In this document: positions 53,432-61,147 of the stretch, one piece after another | Position numbering within the stretch: position 1 is the first letter of the stretch | How the letters are laid out: each line of letters starts with the position of its first letter | Assembly (NCBI GenBank): GCA_934662565.1 | Contig: CAKUKI010000002.1 | Coordinates: forward strand, 124,001 to 188,000 | Reading direction: 5' to 3' | Length of the DNA: 64,000 nucleotides | Origin: an uncultured Elusimicrobiales bacterium | GTDB lineage: Bacteria > Elusimicrobiota > Elusimicrobia > Elusimicrobiales > Elusimicrobiaceae | Translations under genes and position numbers: made by a program | Notes under the pieces: model-generated | Told to the model about the DNA's origin: nothing | Databases searched by the model: none | Seen by the model: the letters and a program-made list of their open reading frames with translations, nothing else

Positions 53432-54739
53432 ATGGCCGAAACTCCCATTATTTTAACGGATGAATTTAAGGATGCCCTGCGCTTGTTGGAATCCACCCCC
53501 GCTATAAAACCGCTTATTTTTATAACCGGTCGGGCCGGCACGGGCAAAACCACCCTGCTTAAATACTTTATCCAACATTCTACGCATAGTGCCGTGGTGC
53601 TGGCCACCACAGGCTTAGCGGCTATTAACGTACACGGGCAGACGGTCCATTCTTTTTTCCACTTAAAACCGGGCAATTTGTTGGATACGGAAAACTTAAA
53701 ACGCCTGCCGCGCAAAACGGTGGACGCGCTGGACGTGCTGATTATTGACGAAGCCTCTATGCTCCGGGCGGATTTGTTGGACGCCATGGACCATATTTTG
53801 CGCCTTTCCACGCACACAGACTTACCGTTTGGCGGCAAGCAGGTGGTGCTGTTTGGGGATTTATACCAACTGCCCCCGGTGGAGGAAAAGCCTTCCGGCG
53901 GGTTGTTTGATTATTTCCATTCCCTGTATAAAAGCCCGTACTTTTTTGAAGCCCGCGTGTGCCGCCGCCTGCCGCTGGAAGTGTTTGAGTTAAAGCGCAT
54001 TTTCCGCCAGCAAACGGACCCGGCATTTATGCAGTTATTAAACCAAATCCGCGAGGAAACCATTACCCAGCCGGAATTGGATGCCCAATTAAATGTGCGC
54101 AAAACCTTTGAACTGCCGGAAGATTTTGCGGACAGTATTATTTTGTCGCCCACCAACCGGGAGGCGGCCTACCGCAACAATATGTATTTGGCAGAGCTAG
54201 CCGGACAAGAATTTGTGTATGAGGCGCAAATTGTGGATGCGTTCAAAAGTAAAACCACGCCGGCCGAGCAAACCCTGCGGCTCAAAAAAGGCGCCAAAAT
54301 AATGATGTTGGTTAATGATGACAACTGGGTAAATGGGGATATTGGCACCGTGTACGATTTAGGGCCGGACTTTATTAAAGTGGCCCTGAAGGGGGAAGTG
54401 TACACCGTGGAGCCGCACATTTGGGAAGATGTAAAGTACGAATTTAACCCCTTAACCCAAAAATTAGCGCCCAAAGTGCAGGGGTTTTTTAAGCAATATC
54501 CGCTAAAACTGGCGTGGGCTATTACCATTCACAAATCCCAAGGGCTTACGTTTGACAGTATTTATTTGGATATTGGCCGCGGGGCCTTTGCGCCGGGGCA
54601 AACGTATGTGGCACTGAGCCGTTGCCGCACCTTAAACGGGGTACACTTAAAAAAGGATATTACCGTGCGGGATGTGTATTGTGACCCGCGCGTGAAAGCC
54701 TTTTTTGAGTATGTGCGCGGCAATAAAGTGCTGGCTTAA
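53432..54739 (+). CDS. Pif1-like SF1B helicase
   Basis: A 435-residue DNA helicase of the Pif1/RecD-like group. Walker A is ITGRAGTGKTTLLKYF, followed by VLATTGLAAINVHGQTVHSFF, LIIDEASMLRADLLDAMD (motif II), VVLFGDLYQLPPV (motif III), and late WAITIHKSQGLTFDSIYLD and YVALSRC. The ATG at 53432 is preferred to an in-frame GTG at 53402 because a consensus -10 lies between them. Its stop overlaps the convergent small membrane protein gene by four bases. Confidence 0.92.
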   Translation: MAETPIILTDEFKDALRLLESTPAIKPLIFITGRAGTGKTTLLKYFIQHSTHSAVVLATTGLAAINVHGQTVHSFFHLKPGNLLDTENLKRLPRKTVDALDVLIIDEASMLRADLLDAMDHILRLSTHTDLPFGGKQVVLFGDLYQLPPVEEKPSGGLFDYFHSLYKSPYFFEARVCRRLPLEVFELKRIFRQQTDPAFMQLLNQIREETITQPELDAQLNVRKTFELPEDFADSIILSPTNREAAYRNNMYLAELAGQEFVYEAQIVDAFKSKTTPAEQTLRLKKGAKIMMLVNDDNWVNGDIGTVYDLGPDFIKVALKGEVYTVEPHIWEDVKYEFNPLTQKLAPKVQGFFKQYPLKLAWAITIHKSQGLTFDSIYLDIGRGAFAPGQTYVALSRCRTLNGVHLKKDITVRDVYCDPRVKAFFEYVRGNKVLA

Positions 54740-55110
54740 AATAACCGGTAAATTCCCGCGGCGGTTAGCCCTGCGCCTATTATTATTGCCACATATTCCA
54801 TAAAACAACTGTCCTCACACATGGCTTCTTTAGGATTGGCGGGGTTAAAAGCAATTTTCTTGATGTCGCCTAATTTCGGCCGGCCGGTTGTCCACACGTT
54901 GCTTTGCACTTGGTGGGGTATTCCGTCAACTTCATACGATACTACGGCCGAATACATCCTAGCGCCTTTTTCCTGCTGGGAACGGTACGTCGTAATAATA
55001 CCTTGGGTGACAATGTTTTTCTTAAAAAATCTTTTTTGCCGGATAACAGACCATAAACCAGGAATCCAAAAGGCCATTCCTGTAATTATAAAAATGAGGC
55101 TGTCTTTCAT
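54736..55110 (-). CDS. DUF3592-type membrane protein
   Basis: A 124-residue protein with an N-terminal membrane segment (LIFIITGMAFWIPGLWSV) and a C-terminal one (YVAIIIGAGLTAAGIYRLF) enclosing a beta domain with YSAVVSYEVDGIPHQV and KIAFNPANPKEA, the pattern of DUF3592 proteins. The role of the family is unknown. AGGAG lies before the ATG. It ends convergently inside the last codons of the helicase. Confidence 0.75.
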   Translation of the reverse strand: MKDSLIFIITGMAFWIPGLWSVIRQKRFFKKNIVTQGIITTYRSQQEKGARMYSAVVSYEVDGIPHQVQSNVWTTGRPKLGDIKKIAFNPANPKEAMCEDSCFMEYVAIIIGAGLTAAGIYRLF

Positions 55111-55138
55111 AATGCTCCTTTTTTATTTAGTATAGCAA

Positions 55139-55168
55139 AAAAAGCCCCCGCCTAAGCAGGGGCTTTTT
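55139..55168 (-). terminator. Terminator of the iron alcohol dehydrogenase gene
   Basis: AAAAAGCCCC pairs with GGGGCTTTTT around a 10-base loop; a T-run follows on the minus strand. Confidence 0.88.
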
Positions 55169-55184
55169 ACTAAGCAAGATAAGG

Positions 55185-56399
55185 CTATTTGTTGTACGGC
55201 GTTAAAGATTCCGCATAAATAGCGCGTACGGCTTCTTTGGTGGCTTTGGTGGGGGCAATCGCCAGGAGTCCGTCCAAAGACGGCGTATTGAATGTCAGTT
55301 CCACCAGTTTATCCACGTCTTCGGCCTTAAATCCTTCGTCCGCCAATTTGTGCGTGGAACCCACGGAGAACAGCCATTTTTCCACCCCTTTAGCAACGGT
55401 TTCTGCCTCGCACCCGCACCCTTTCAAGCCGGGCACAATGGGGGCCAACACGTCTGCCAACGTGGCCGGGCGTGCCGGGTAAATGTTTTTGAGTACCGCC
55501 GGCAATAACATAGCCAGCCCCAGGCCGTGGGTCAAGTTGGGGTTCACGCCGGAAAGCGGATGTTCCAGCGCGTGCGTGTAGTGCAACATCCCGTTATCAA
55601 ACGCAATACCCGCAATTAACGCCGCATAGGCCAAAAAGTAGCGGGCGGTTAAATCTTTCGGGTCTTTGAGGGCCACCGGCAGGTATTCTTTAACCAGTTG
55701 CACGACGGAAATGGCCAAGTCAATCGCGTAGGGGGAAGTGAGCGTAGTGGTGGCCGCTTCTACCACATGGTTGACGGCATCAATAGACACATAGCGCGTC
55801 TGGTTTTCCGAAAGGCCCGCCATGAGGGCCGGGTCGTCAATGGAATAGAGCGGATAGAGGCAATCGTACGCGATGGCCGGTTTGAAGTTCTTTTCTTCAA
55901 TGCTTACCACCGCAAAGCGGTTCGCTTCCGAGCCGGTCCCGTGCGTTAAGTTGATGGCAATAATCGGGGCGGCTTCGGCCGGAGTAAATTGGAACGTATA
56001 CAAATCTTCGGCGGTTTTGCCCGGATATTTCATCAAAATAGCCACGCTTTTGCCGGCATCAATAGCGGAACCGCCGCCGATAGCCAACATGGCTTTGGCC
56101 CCAAAATCGTGCGCCATTTTGGCGGCTTCGTTTACATGGTGCGTGTTGGGGTTCGGTGTCACTTTGTCATAATGCACATACGTAATGCCGTGTGCGGCAA
56201 ATGCTTTGGTGACGTAATCCCACGCGCCGGTTTTTTTATAGGCCCCGTGTCCGGTGACGACAATAAGCTTATCTAGGCCGCGGGCTTTTAGGTCTTTGCA
56301 AATATCATCAATTTTGGCAATAGCGCCCACCCCAAAAAATACCGTGGTGCGGCTGCGTATTTCCCGTACTTCGTGAATGTTAATATCTTTTTCCCACAT
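55185..56399 (-). CDS. Iron-containing alcohol dehydrogenase
   Basis: A 404-residue group III dehydrogenase (NAD(P)H-linked, anaerobe type), likely making or consuming alcohols during fermentation. It shows AIGGGSAIDAGK (nucleotide binding), INLTHGTGSEANRFAV, and metal ligands in VSIDAVNHVVEA, NGMLHYTHALEHPL and NLTHGLGLAMLLP. AGGAGGG five bases before the ATG at 56399 fixes the start; an upstream in-frame ATG would add 12 residues and hide that site. A strong terminator follows. Confidence 0.93.
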   Translation of the reverse strand: MWEKDINIHEVREIRSRTTVFFGVGAIAKIDDICKDLKARGLDKLIVVTGHGAYKKTGAWDYVTKAFAAHGITYVHYDKVTPNPNTHHVNEAAKMAHDFGAKAMLAIGGGSAIDAGKSVAILMKYPGKTAEDLYTFQFTPAEAAPIIAINLTHGTGSEANRFAVVSIEEKNFKPAIAYDCLYPLYSIDDPALMAGLSENQTRYVSIDAVNHVVEAATTTLTSPYAIDLAISVVQLVKEYLPVALKDPKDLTARYFLAYAALIAGIAFDNGMLHYTHALEHPLSGVNPNLTHGLGLAMLLPAVLKNIYPARPATLADVLAPIVPGLKGCGCEAETVAKGVEKWLFSVGSTHKLADEGFKAEDVDKLVELTFNTPSLDGLLAIAPTKATKEAVRAIYAESLTPYNK

Positions 56400-56528
56400 A
56401 ATAACCCTCCTAAAATATGCAACTGCCTTCCCCATTACTATAACATTTTCCGCCGACAGAAAAAAGCCCCTTTTTTAACTAAATTTTACCCCTTTGCAAA
56501 TGCCTCTAATTATGCCAAAATATATAAG

Positions 56529-56795
56529 ATGACAAGCCATAAAGATACCGGCGTAATAGAACCGGAAGTATTGGACGAAAACGGGCGCGTAATCAGCCGC
56601 CCGCATGAGGAGCCGCGCGCCCAAGACCACGCCCGCCCCAAAGGGGACAGTGGCGGATTTTTCGGCGGGCTTTTGGTGTTGGCTTTTGGTTTTTTTATGA
56701 CGTTATTGGTGGCGGTTTTTACCGTTTGCGTGCTGCTGCCGCTGATGTTAATAGGGCGGTTGTTCGGGTTTCAGGTGCGTGCGTTTAAGCGTTAG
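56529..56795 (+). CDS. Small membrane protein with hydrophilic N-terminus
   Basis: An 88-residue protein of unknown family. It begins MTSHKDTGVIEPEVLDENGR, has a charged Arg/Glu-rich segment, then GGFF and a long hydrophobic stretch (about 48-80, one or two helices), ending RLFGFQVRAFKR. The ATG at 56529 directly follows ATATATAAG, a possible -10 element, with no ribosome site. It is transcribed divergently from the dehydrogenase. Confidence 0.5.
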   Translation: MTSHKDTGVIEPEVLDENGRVISRPHEEPRAQDHARPKGDSGGFFGGLLVLAFGFFMTLLVAVFTVCVLLPLMLIGRLFGFQVRAFKR

Positions 56796-56873
56796 CGTTT
56801 TGCTTACTTAAAAATTTCTGCACGCCGCCGGATAATTTGCTATAATAACTAGGTACTTAATACAATTTGCTTT

Positions 56874-56963
56874 GGAGAGGTGGCCGAGTGGTTTAAGGCA
56901 CAGTCCTGGAAAGACTGCATACGGGAAACCGTATCGAGAGTTCGAATCTCTCCCTCTCCGCCA
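56874..56963 (+). tRNA. tRNA-Ser (anticodon GGA)
   Basis: A 90-base class II tRNA. The acceptor GGAGAGG pairs with CCTCTCC, the anticodon stem CAGTC/GACTG encloses CTGGAAA (anticodon GGA, codons UCC/UCU), and a long variable arm ACGGGAAACCGT precedes the T arm GAGAGTTCGAATCTCTC. CCA is encoded at the 3' end. A consensus-like TATAAT lies about 35 bases upstream. Confidence 0.97.
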
Positions 56964-57278
56964 GTTTTCTTACTAAAAAGCCCTACTTCTTTGTTGCTTA
57001 CTTGCTCGAATACCTCGGCGCTACCGCGTCGCTACGCACAGTATACTTCGCAAGTTCGCGCCTAGAATTAGGGCTTTTTATTTTGAAAACTCGCTCTCTT
57101 TTGTTGGGAGCAAAACCGGGGGCACTTTTGGGTGCTATGCGGTTTCTCTCCCTCTCCGTTTTTTTCTTCCCAAAATCCGTTTATTCGTTGTTGTTCGGTC
57201 GGTCGGATACCTCCGCGCTACCGCGCGTGTATGGCAGTATTCCTCCCTCCGCTCACGCCTAGAATAAACGGATTTTTG
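56947..57278 (+). repeat. Two tandem ~198-bp units starting at the tRNA-Ser 3' end, each with a long hairpin
   Basis: TCTCTCCCTCTCCG, the tRNA 3' end (56947-56960), recurs exactly at 57145-57158. Each copy is followed by a hairpin: AAAAAGCCCTACTTCT/AGAATTAGGGCTTTTT (56975-57079) and CAAAATCCGTTTATTC/GAATAAACGGATTTTTG (57171-57278). The hairpin centres share ATACCTC, GCGCTACCGCG and GCCTAGAAT, while the arms differ yet still pair. No protein gene can be supported between the tRNA and 57420. Confidence 0.7.
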
Positions 57279-57330
57279 TTTGAAAAATTCCCCAACTTGC
57301 GGTTGATAGAGAGTTTTTGAATGATTGGCA

Positions 57331-57386
57331 GCAACACCAACTGCTTGGTGTTGCGTGAGAGTGAGAAGCCCGGAGCGATGTTTTTG
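57331..57386 (+). repeat. CTGC-loop hairpin element, copy 2
   Basis: Stem GCAACACCAA, loop CTGC, stem TTGGTGTTGC (57331-57354), 16 bases, then CGGAGCGATGTTTTTG (57371-57386). Same loop and same 16-mer as the element downstream of tRNA-Leu, with an unrelated stem sequence. It ends 35 bases before the next gene's stop codon. Confidence 0.6.
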
Positions 57387-57420
57387 CCGGAATATCCCGC
57401 GCCTTTATAAGGCAGAAATC

Positions 57421-57909
57421 CTATTTTATAAAAAGTCCTTTTTCGTACTGCTTCCCTTTGAACGGGACGTTGTGTTTCTTTAATTCTTCTATAAATACCG
57501 TTTGGTCTTGGGGGGATAAGTCGTCTTGCAGAAAAAGGTATTTTTCACCAAACATTAATTGCAACTTAAAATAAGGTTTCCGGCTTGTGCCCACGGCGCC
57601 CGGGGTGTGTTTGTAAAAAACCGCCACATAGGCAATTTGGGCATACAAAAATTTTTTGTTTGCCGCATTAAATACTAATTGGTCAGGTAAAAATGTGCAG
57701 AGTATTTTTGATTTACAGAACAACCTTATAAGCCCAAACAAACTGCACCCTATACCCAAAAACAGGCCGATAATTTGAATGGGAGAATTCCCGGTATAAC
57801 TGAACCCCGCTATAAATAAACCGGCCAGCAATAAGGCTATCGGGCGGGCGTAAGGGCAAGCTTCGTAAAGGACGAGCGGCTTTTCTTTTTGGGGGGATTT
57901 TTTAGGCAT
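57421..57909 (-). CDS. Hypothetical membrane protein (PH-like domain)
   Basis: A 162-residue protein not assigned to a family. Two hydrophobic helices (IALLLAGLFIAGFSY and IIGLFLGIGCSLFGLIRLF) follow a Lys-rich N-terminus; the C-terminal half looks beta-rich with a final helix (LSPQDQTVFIEELKKH), like bacterial PH-fold membrane proteins. It lies 54 bases downstream of the next hypothetical gene on the same strand, so the two may be cotranscribed. Confidence 0.6.
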   Translation of the reverse strand: MPKKSPQKEKPLVLYEACPYARPIALLLAGLFIAGFSYTGNSPIQIIGLFLGIGCSLFGLIRLFCKSKILCTFLPDQLVFNAANKKFLYAQIAYVAVFYKHTPGAVGTSRKPYFKLQLMFGEKYLFLQDDLSPQDQTVFIEELKKHNVPFKGKQYEKGLFIK

Positions 57910-57963
57910 AGCTTTTTCTTCCTTTTTAGTGCAAGTAGGCAGGCGCTTTCGGCCGAGGCCTTT

Positions 57964-58722
57964 CTAAAACAACCAAGGTGCAATATAAAAGGAAATCATC
58001 ATTCCCAGTGAATAACTGGTCACGTTAGCGGCTAAACCTAAATAGCCGGCTTCTTTCCAAGATAAAACTTTGCGGTTGCATAGCCAAATAAAGACGGATT
58101 CAAACACAAAGCAAAATATCCACAAAAAGGCCGTTTCACTGATATAAGCGGCTAAAAACCGCCAAGAAACAAACATGGTAATAATGTTGGAAACCGCCAC
58201 AGCATATAGCACGCGGTAGGGTTTATCCGTATAGGTTAAAAAGGCCCACGCGGCCGCCAATTCCAACACTAAAATAATAATAAAAGAGCTCCACGCATCC
58301 CGCCGCATTAAAATACTGGACGGATTTTCCAGCGGTGCGGGCTCTACGGTAAGGGCATTGTCGTCCACATATACCTTAAATCCGCTACGCAGCGTGTCCG
58401 GCGTTTTGAAAATATTGCTTTCGCGTTTGGAGCCGTCTTCAAACCCAATGATTAATTTTTGGTAATGGTCGTATTCATACGCAATAGAAAAACAACTTTC
58501 CGGCGAACAATACAGTTTTTGTAAGCCGTATGTCCCCAAGGGTTGCGCTTGGATGCATTGGTTATCTTTGCATTGGATTTGCTCGCTGGCGTCCGGCAAA
58601 ATGCGCGGCGTTTGGGCCGTGCGGTAAACAAATGTAAACTCCATTTCCGGCTTGGGGGAAACATCCGCCCATAAGGGAAAAGCAGTAAAAACAACTAGAA
58701 TAAGCAGCAAAATCTTTTTCAT
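57964..58722 (-). CDS. Hypothetical exported-domain membrane protein
   Basis: A 252-residue protein. A signal peptide (ILLLILVVFTAFPLWA) is followed by a periplasmic domain with two Cys pairs (CKDNQC and CSPESC) and, from about residue 140, four hydrophobic helices. No family is recognised. Disulfides in the domain are likely. No strong ribosome site stands out. It is transcribed divergently from the aminopeptidase gene. Confidence 0.65.
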   Translation of the reverse strand: MKKILLLILVVFTAFPLWADVSPKPEMEFTFVYRTAQTPRILPDASEQIQCKDNQCIQAQPLGTYGLQKLYCSPESCFSIAYEYDHYQKLIIGFEDGSKRESNIFKTPDTLRSGFKVYVDDNALTVEPAPLENPSSILMRRDAWSSFIIILVLELAAAWAFLTYTDKPYRVLYAVAVSNIITMFVSWRFLAAYISETAFLWIFCFVFESVFIWLCNRKVLSWKEAGYLGLAANVTSYSLGMMISFYIAPWLF

Positions 58723-58782
58723 TTTTTATTTCCGTACCTTTTTTTGTATTATAACATTATAAGACAGAAGGGGGAAACCAAA

Positions 58783-59988
58783 ATGTTTTTAACCAAAACA
58801 CAAACCGCAAAATATGCAGATGTTATGCTCTGGGCCTTAAAATCCGCCCGTCACGGCACGGCTTTTAAGCCCTATGACGTTATTTTACTGCGCTACGAGC
58901 CTTTGGCCCTGCCATTGGCCGAAGTGCTTTATGCCAAATTAACCGAGCAAAAATTTAATGTTATCGCCCGCCAAACCAATCCGGATTCTTTTTCCCGCGC
59001 GTTTTATAAGCAGGCGGATGACACGCAACTGGCATTTATTGCCGCCGGAGAAAAAGAATTACAAGCCGGATTAAACGGGTTGATTTCTCTGCGCGCTCCG
59101 GCGGATTTGACCAGCCTGAAAGATGTGAATCCGGCCCGCATTGCACAAGCGGCGCTGGCGCATAAACCGTTGCGGGAAATTTTAGACGAGCGCGAACAGG
59201 CCGGCCAATTCGCGTGGACCTTGTGCAATTACCCGACGGAAGAACTGGCCAAGCGCGCGGGGTTGAGCGTAAAGGAATATGCCGCACAAATTGCCCGCGC
59301 CTGCTACTTAAATGAAAAGGACCCCGTCAAAAAATGGGAGGAAGTGACGGCCCAAATGGAAGAAATCGGCCGCTGGCTTTCTGCCTTGCCGGTGGAGCGC
59401 TTCCGCGTGCAATCCGCCAATATGGATTTTGAAGTCCTCTTGGGGCAGGAGCGCCGCTTTGTGTCCGGCGGCGGGTGCAATATCCCGTCTTTTGAAATTT
59501 TTACCTCGCCGGACTGGCGCGGCACGCGCGGAGTGTATTTTGCGGATTTATCCTCCTACCGCAGTGGAAACTATGTAAAAGGAATTCGCTTGGAATTTAA
59601 GGACGGGCGCGTGGTAAAAGCCACGGCTGAGCAAGGCCAAAACTTTGTGCGTAAAATGCTGGCTATGGACGAAGGCGCCGCCCAAATTGGGGAATTTTCT
59701 TTAACGGATAGGCGTTTTTCCAAAATTACCAAATTTATGGCGGATATTTTGTACGACGAAAACTTTGGCGGCAAGTACGGCAACTGCCATGTGGCGGTGG
59801 GGGCCAGCTATGCAGACACCTACACCGGTGATGTGAGCCGTTTGGACAGTAAATTAAAAAAACAGCTGGGCTTTAATTCTTCCGCCTTACATTGGGATTT
59901 GATTAATACGGAAAATAAAACCGTCACCGCTATCCTAAAAAACGGACAAACCCAACTGGTGTACGAAAACGGACAATTTAAGTATTAA
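58783..59988 (+). CDS. M29-family aminopeptidase
   Basis: A 401-residue metallo-aminopeptidase of the AmpS/PepS/T family. Likely metal ligands are Glu in GCNIPSFEIFTSP, Glu in AQIGEFSL, His in YGNCHVAVG, Tyr/Asp in SYADTY and His in SSALHWDLI. The ATG at 58783 follows AAGGGGG; the longer reading frame's first 13 codons come from promoter DNA. It is cytoplasmic and completes peptide breakdown. Confidence 0.9.
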   Translation: MFLTKTQTAKYADVMLWALKSARHGTAFKPYDVILLRYEPLALPLAEVLYAKLTEQKFNVIARQTNPDSFSRAFYKQADDTQLAFIAAGEKELQAGLNGLISLRAPADLTSLKDVNPARIAQAALAHKPLREILDEREQAGQFAWTLCNYPTEELAKRAGLSVKEYAAQIARACYLNEKDPVKKWEEVTAQMEEIGRWLSALPVERFRVQSANMDFEVLLGQERRFVSGGGCNIPSFEIFTSPDWRGTRGVYFADLSSYRSGNYVKGIRLEFKDGRVVKATAEQGQNFVRKMLAMDEGAAQIGEFSLTDRRFSKITKFMADILYDENFGGKYGNCHVAVGASYADTYTGDVSRLDSKLKKQLGFNSSALHWDLINTENKTVTAILKNGQTQLVYENGQFKY

Positions 59989-60003
59989 TTCCCGTTTGTT
60001 TTA

Positions 60004-60026
60004 GGCCCCTGCGGGGGCCTTTTTTA
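60004..60026 (+). terminator. Terminator of the M29 gene
   Basis: GGCCCC, short loop, GGGGCC, then TTTTTT. Confidence 0.88.
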
Positions 60027-60108
60027 TGGGGAAATATGCGCCAATGCCGTTAAAAACCGTACTGGTGTCGGGCGAAAAATCAGCCTGAAAAAAGCGCACC
60101 GCACACAA

Positions 60109-60116
60109 AGGACCTA
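60109..60116 (+). promoter_or_regulatory. AGGACCTA upstream motif, copy 2
   Basis: The 8-mer AGGACCTA, 98 bases before the ATG at 60207 and 30 bases before the -35 box. It is followed by TTTTTAGGTCTAAAGACTCT, which repeats part of the motif in inverted form. Confidence 0.45.
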
Positions 60117-60145
60117 GAAGATTTTTAGGTCTAAAGACTCTGGTT

Positions 60146-60174
60146 TTGGAAACAAAAAATATTTATTCTATAAA
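60146..60174 (+). promoter_or_regulatory. Promoter of the exported repeat-domain gene
   Basis: TTGGAA (60146-60151), 17 bases, TATAAA (60169-60174); TAGGAG stands before the ATG at 60207. Confidence 0.65.
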
Positions 60175-60206
60175 TAAGAAGTACAAAATATATAGGAGAA
60201 TACCTC

Positions 60207-60986
60207 ATGAAAAAAGTATTTTTGTATACCCTTTTAACTGTTTTTTGTGCCGGTGCAGTACATGCGTTTCCGGACGCGGCGGCTTTCCCGCAAGTAAACG
60301 GATTGGACGGTAAAATCCAAAAAACAAAAATGGAGCGCCAGCAAAGCGTGGCCGTATTACAGAAACAGGTGCTTAGTGCCACTGTAAGCGCCAAGAACGA
60401 AATTGCCCGCTTGCAAGAGCCTAATTTTTCCATGGCGTTGCAATCCATTGTAAAAGTGATGGATGCATACAATGCGTTGCGCCGCGTTTCCGCTTCTGCG
60501 GCGGCGGCAACCAGTTTTGAAATTAATGCCCCGTTCAAAGCCGGTTGGGGCGCCCAATTAAAAATGGCCGAATTTGTACTGCGTGAAGATATTGTGCTGC
60601 CGGAAAGTATGCAGGTGGAATTTGATGCGTGGGCCCATCAGGTCTTGCAGGATGTAGCCAGCGCGGCCAATGCTCCTGCCGCTAAAGAAACCTTGGAAAG
60701 ATTAACCGCTGCCCGCCGCACCATTAACACCATGAAAACCTATAACGCGGGTTATGTGTTGCAGTCTTTAGCGCCGGTTATGGACGCACATAACGCTTTA
60801 CGCAAAGCGGACCCTGCTTTAGCGGCTTTAGTCAGTCGGGAAATCAACAAACCTATTACGGCCGGATTTGGCGGAAACCGCGTAATTGTTTCCCGCTTTG
60901 TGCAAATGGAAAGCGTGATGGTAAGCGGCAACTTGCAATATGAACTGGATGCTTGGGGTGCTGCACTGGAACGGGATTTGAAATAA
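60207..60986 (+). CDS. Exported protein with two copies of an unrecognised ~90-residue domain
   Basis: A 259-residue protein. The signal peptide (FLYTLLTVFCAGAVHA) is followed by two homologous modules at about 61-150 and 169-258. Matching blocks are LQSIVKVMDAYNALR and LQSLAPVMDAHNALR; EINAPF and EINKPI; AGWG and AGFG; VEFDAWA and YELDAWG. The modules look all-helical. No catalytic motif or known family is recognised. The next gene carries two more copies. Confidence 0.75.
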   Translation: MKKVFLYTLLTVFCAGAVHAFPDAAAFPQVNGLDGKIQKTKMERQQSVAVLQKQVLSATVSAKNEIARLQEPNFSMALQSIVKVMDAYNALRRVSASAAAATSFEINAPFKAGWGAQLKMAEFVLREDIVLPESMQVEFDAWAHQVLQDVASAANAPAAKETLERLTAARRTINTMKTYNAGYVLQSLAPVMDAHNALRKADPALAALVSREINKPITAGFGGNRVIVSRFVQMESVMVSGNLQYELDAWGAALERDLK

Positions 60987-61004
60987 GTTTTTGACGTCCT
61001 CCTT

Positions 61005-61038
61005 GGAACCGCCGGTTTAAGCGGGCGGTTCCTTTTTT
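61005..61038 (+). terminator. Terminator
   Basis: GGAACCGCC pairs with GGCGGTTCC, followed by TTTTTT. Confidence 0.9.
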
Positions 61039-61053
61039 ATTGTACGGCCGAAA

Positions 61054-61061
61054 AGGACCTA
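61054..61061 (+). promoter_or_regulatory. AGGACCTA upstream motif, copy 3
   Basis: AGGACCTA, 94 bases before the ATG at 61148, followed by two AAGACCC words and then the -35 box. Confidence 0.45.
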
Positions 61062-61083
61062 GAAAAAAAGACCCAAAAGACCC

Positions 61084-61112
61084 TTGACGCAATTAGTTGT
61101 ATTTCTTAGACT
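61084..61112 (+). promoter_or_regulatory. Promoter of the repeat protein gene
   Basis: TTGACG (61084-61089), 17 bases, TAGACT (61107-61112); AAAGGAG precedes the ATG at 61148. Confidence 0.55.
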
Positions 61113-61147
61113 AATAGTAAGGTGAAACTTTTGTAAAGGAGAAAACT

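Noticed and set aside
56880..57065. 61-codon reading frame starting inside tRNA-Ser
   Set aside because: It is a chance frame across the tRNA and the first hairpin unit.
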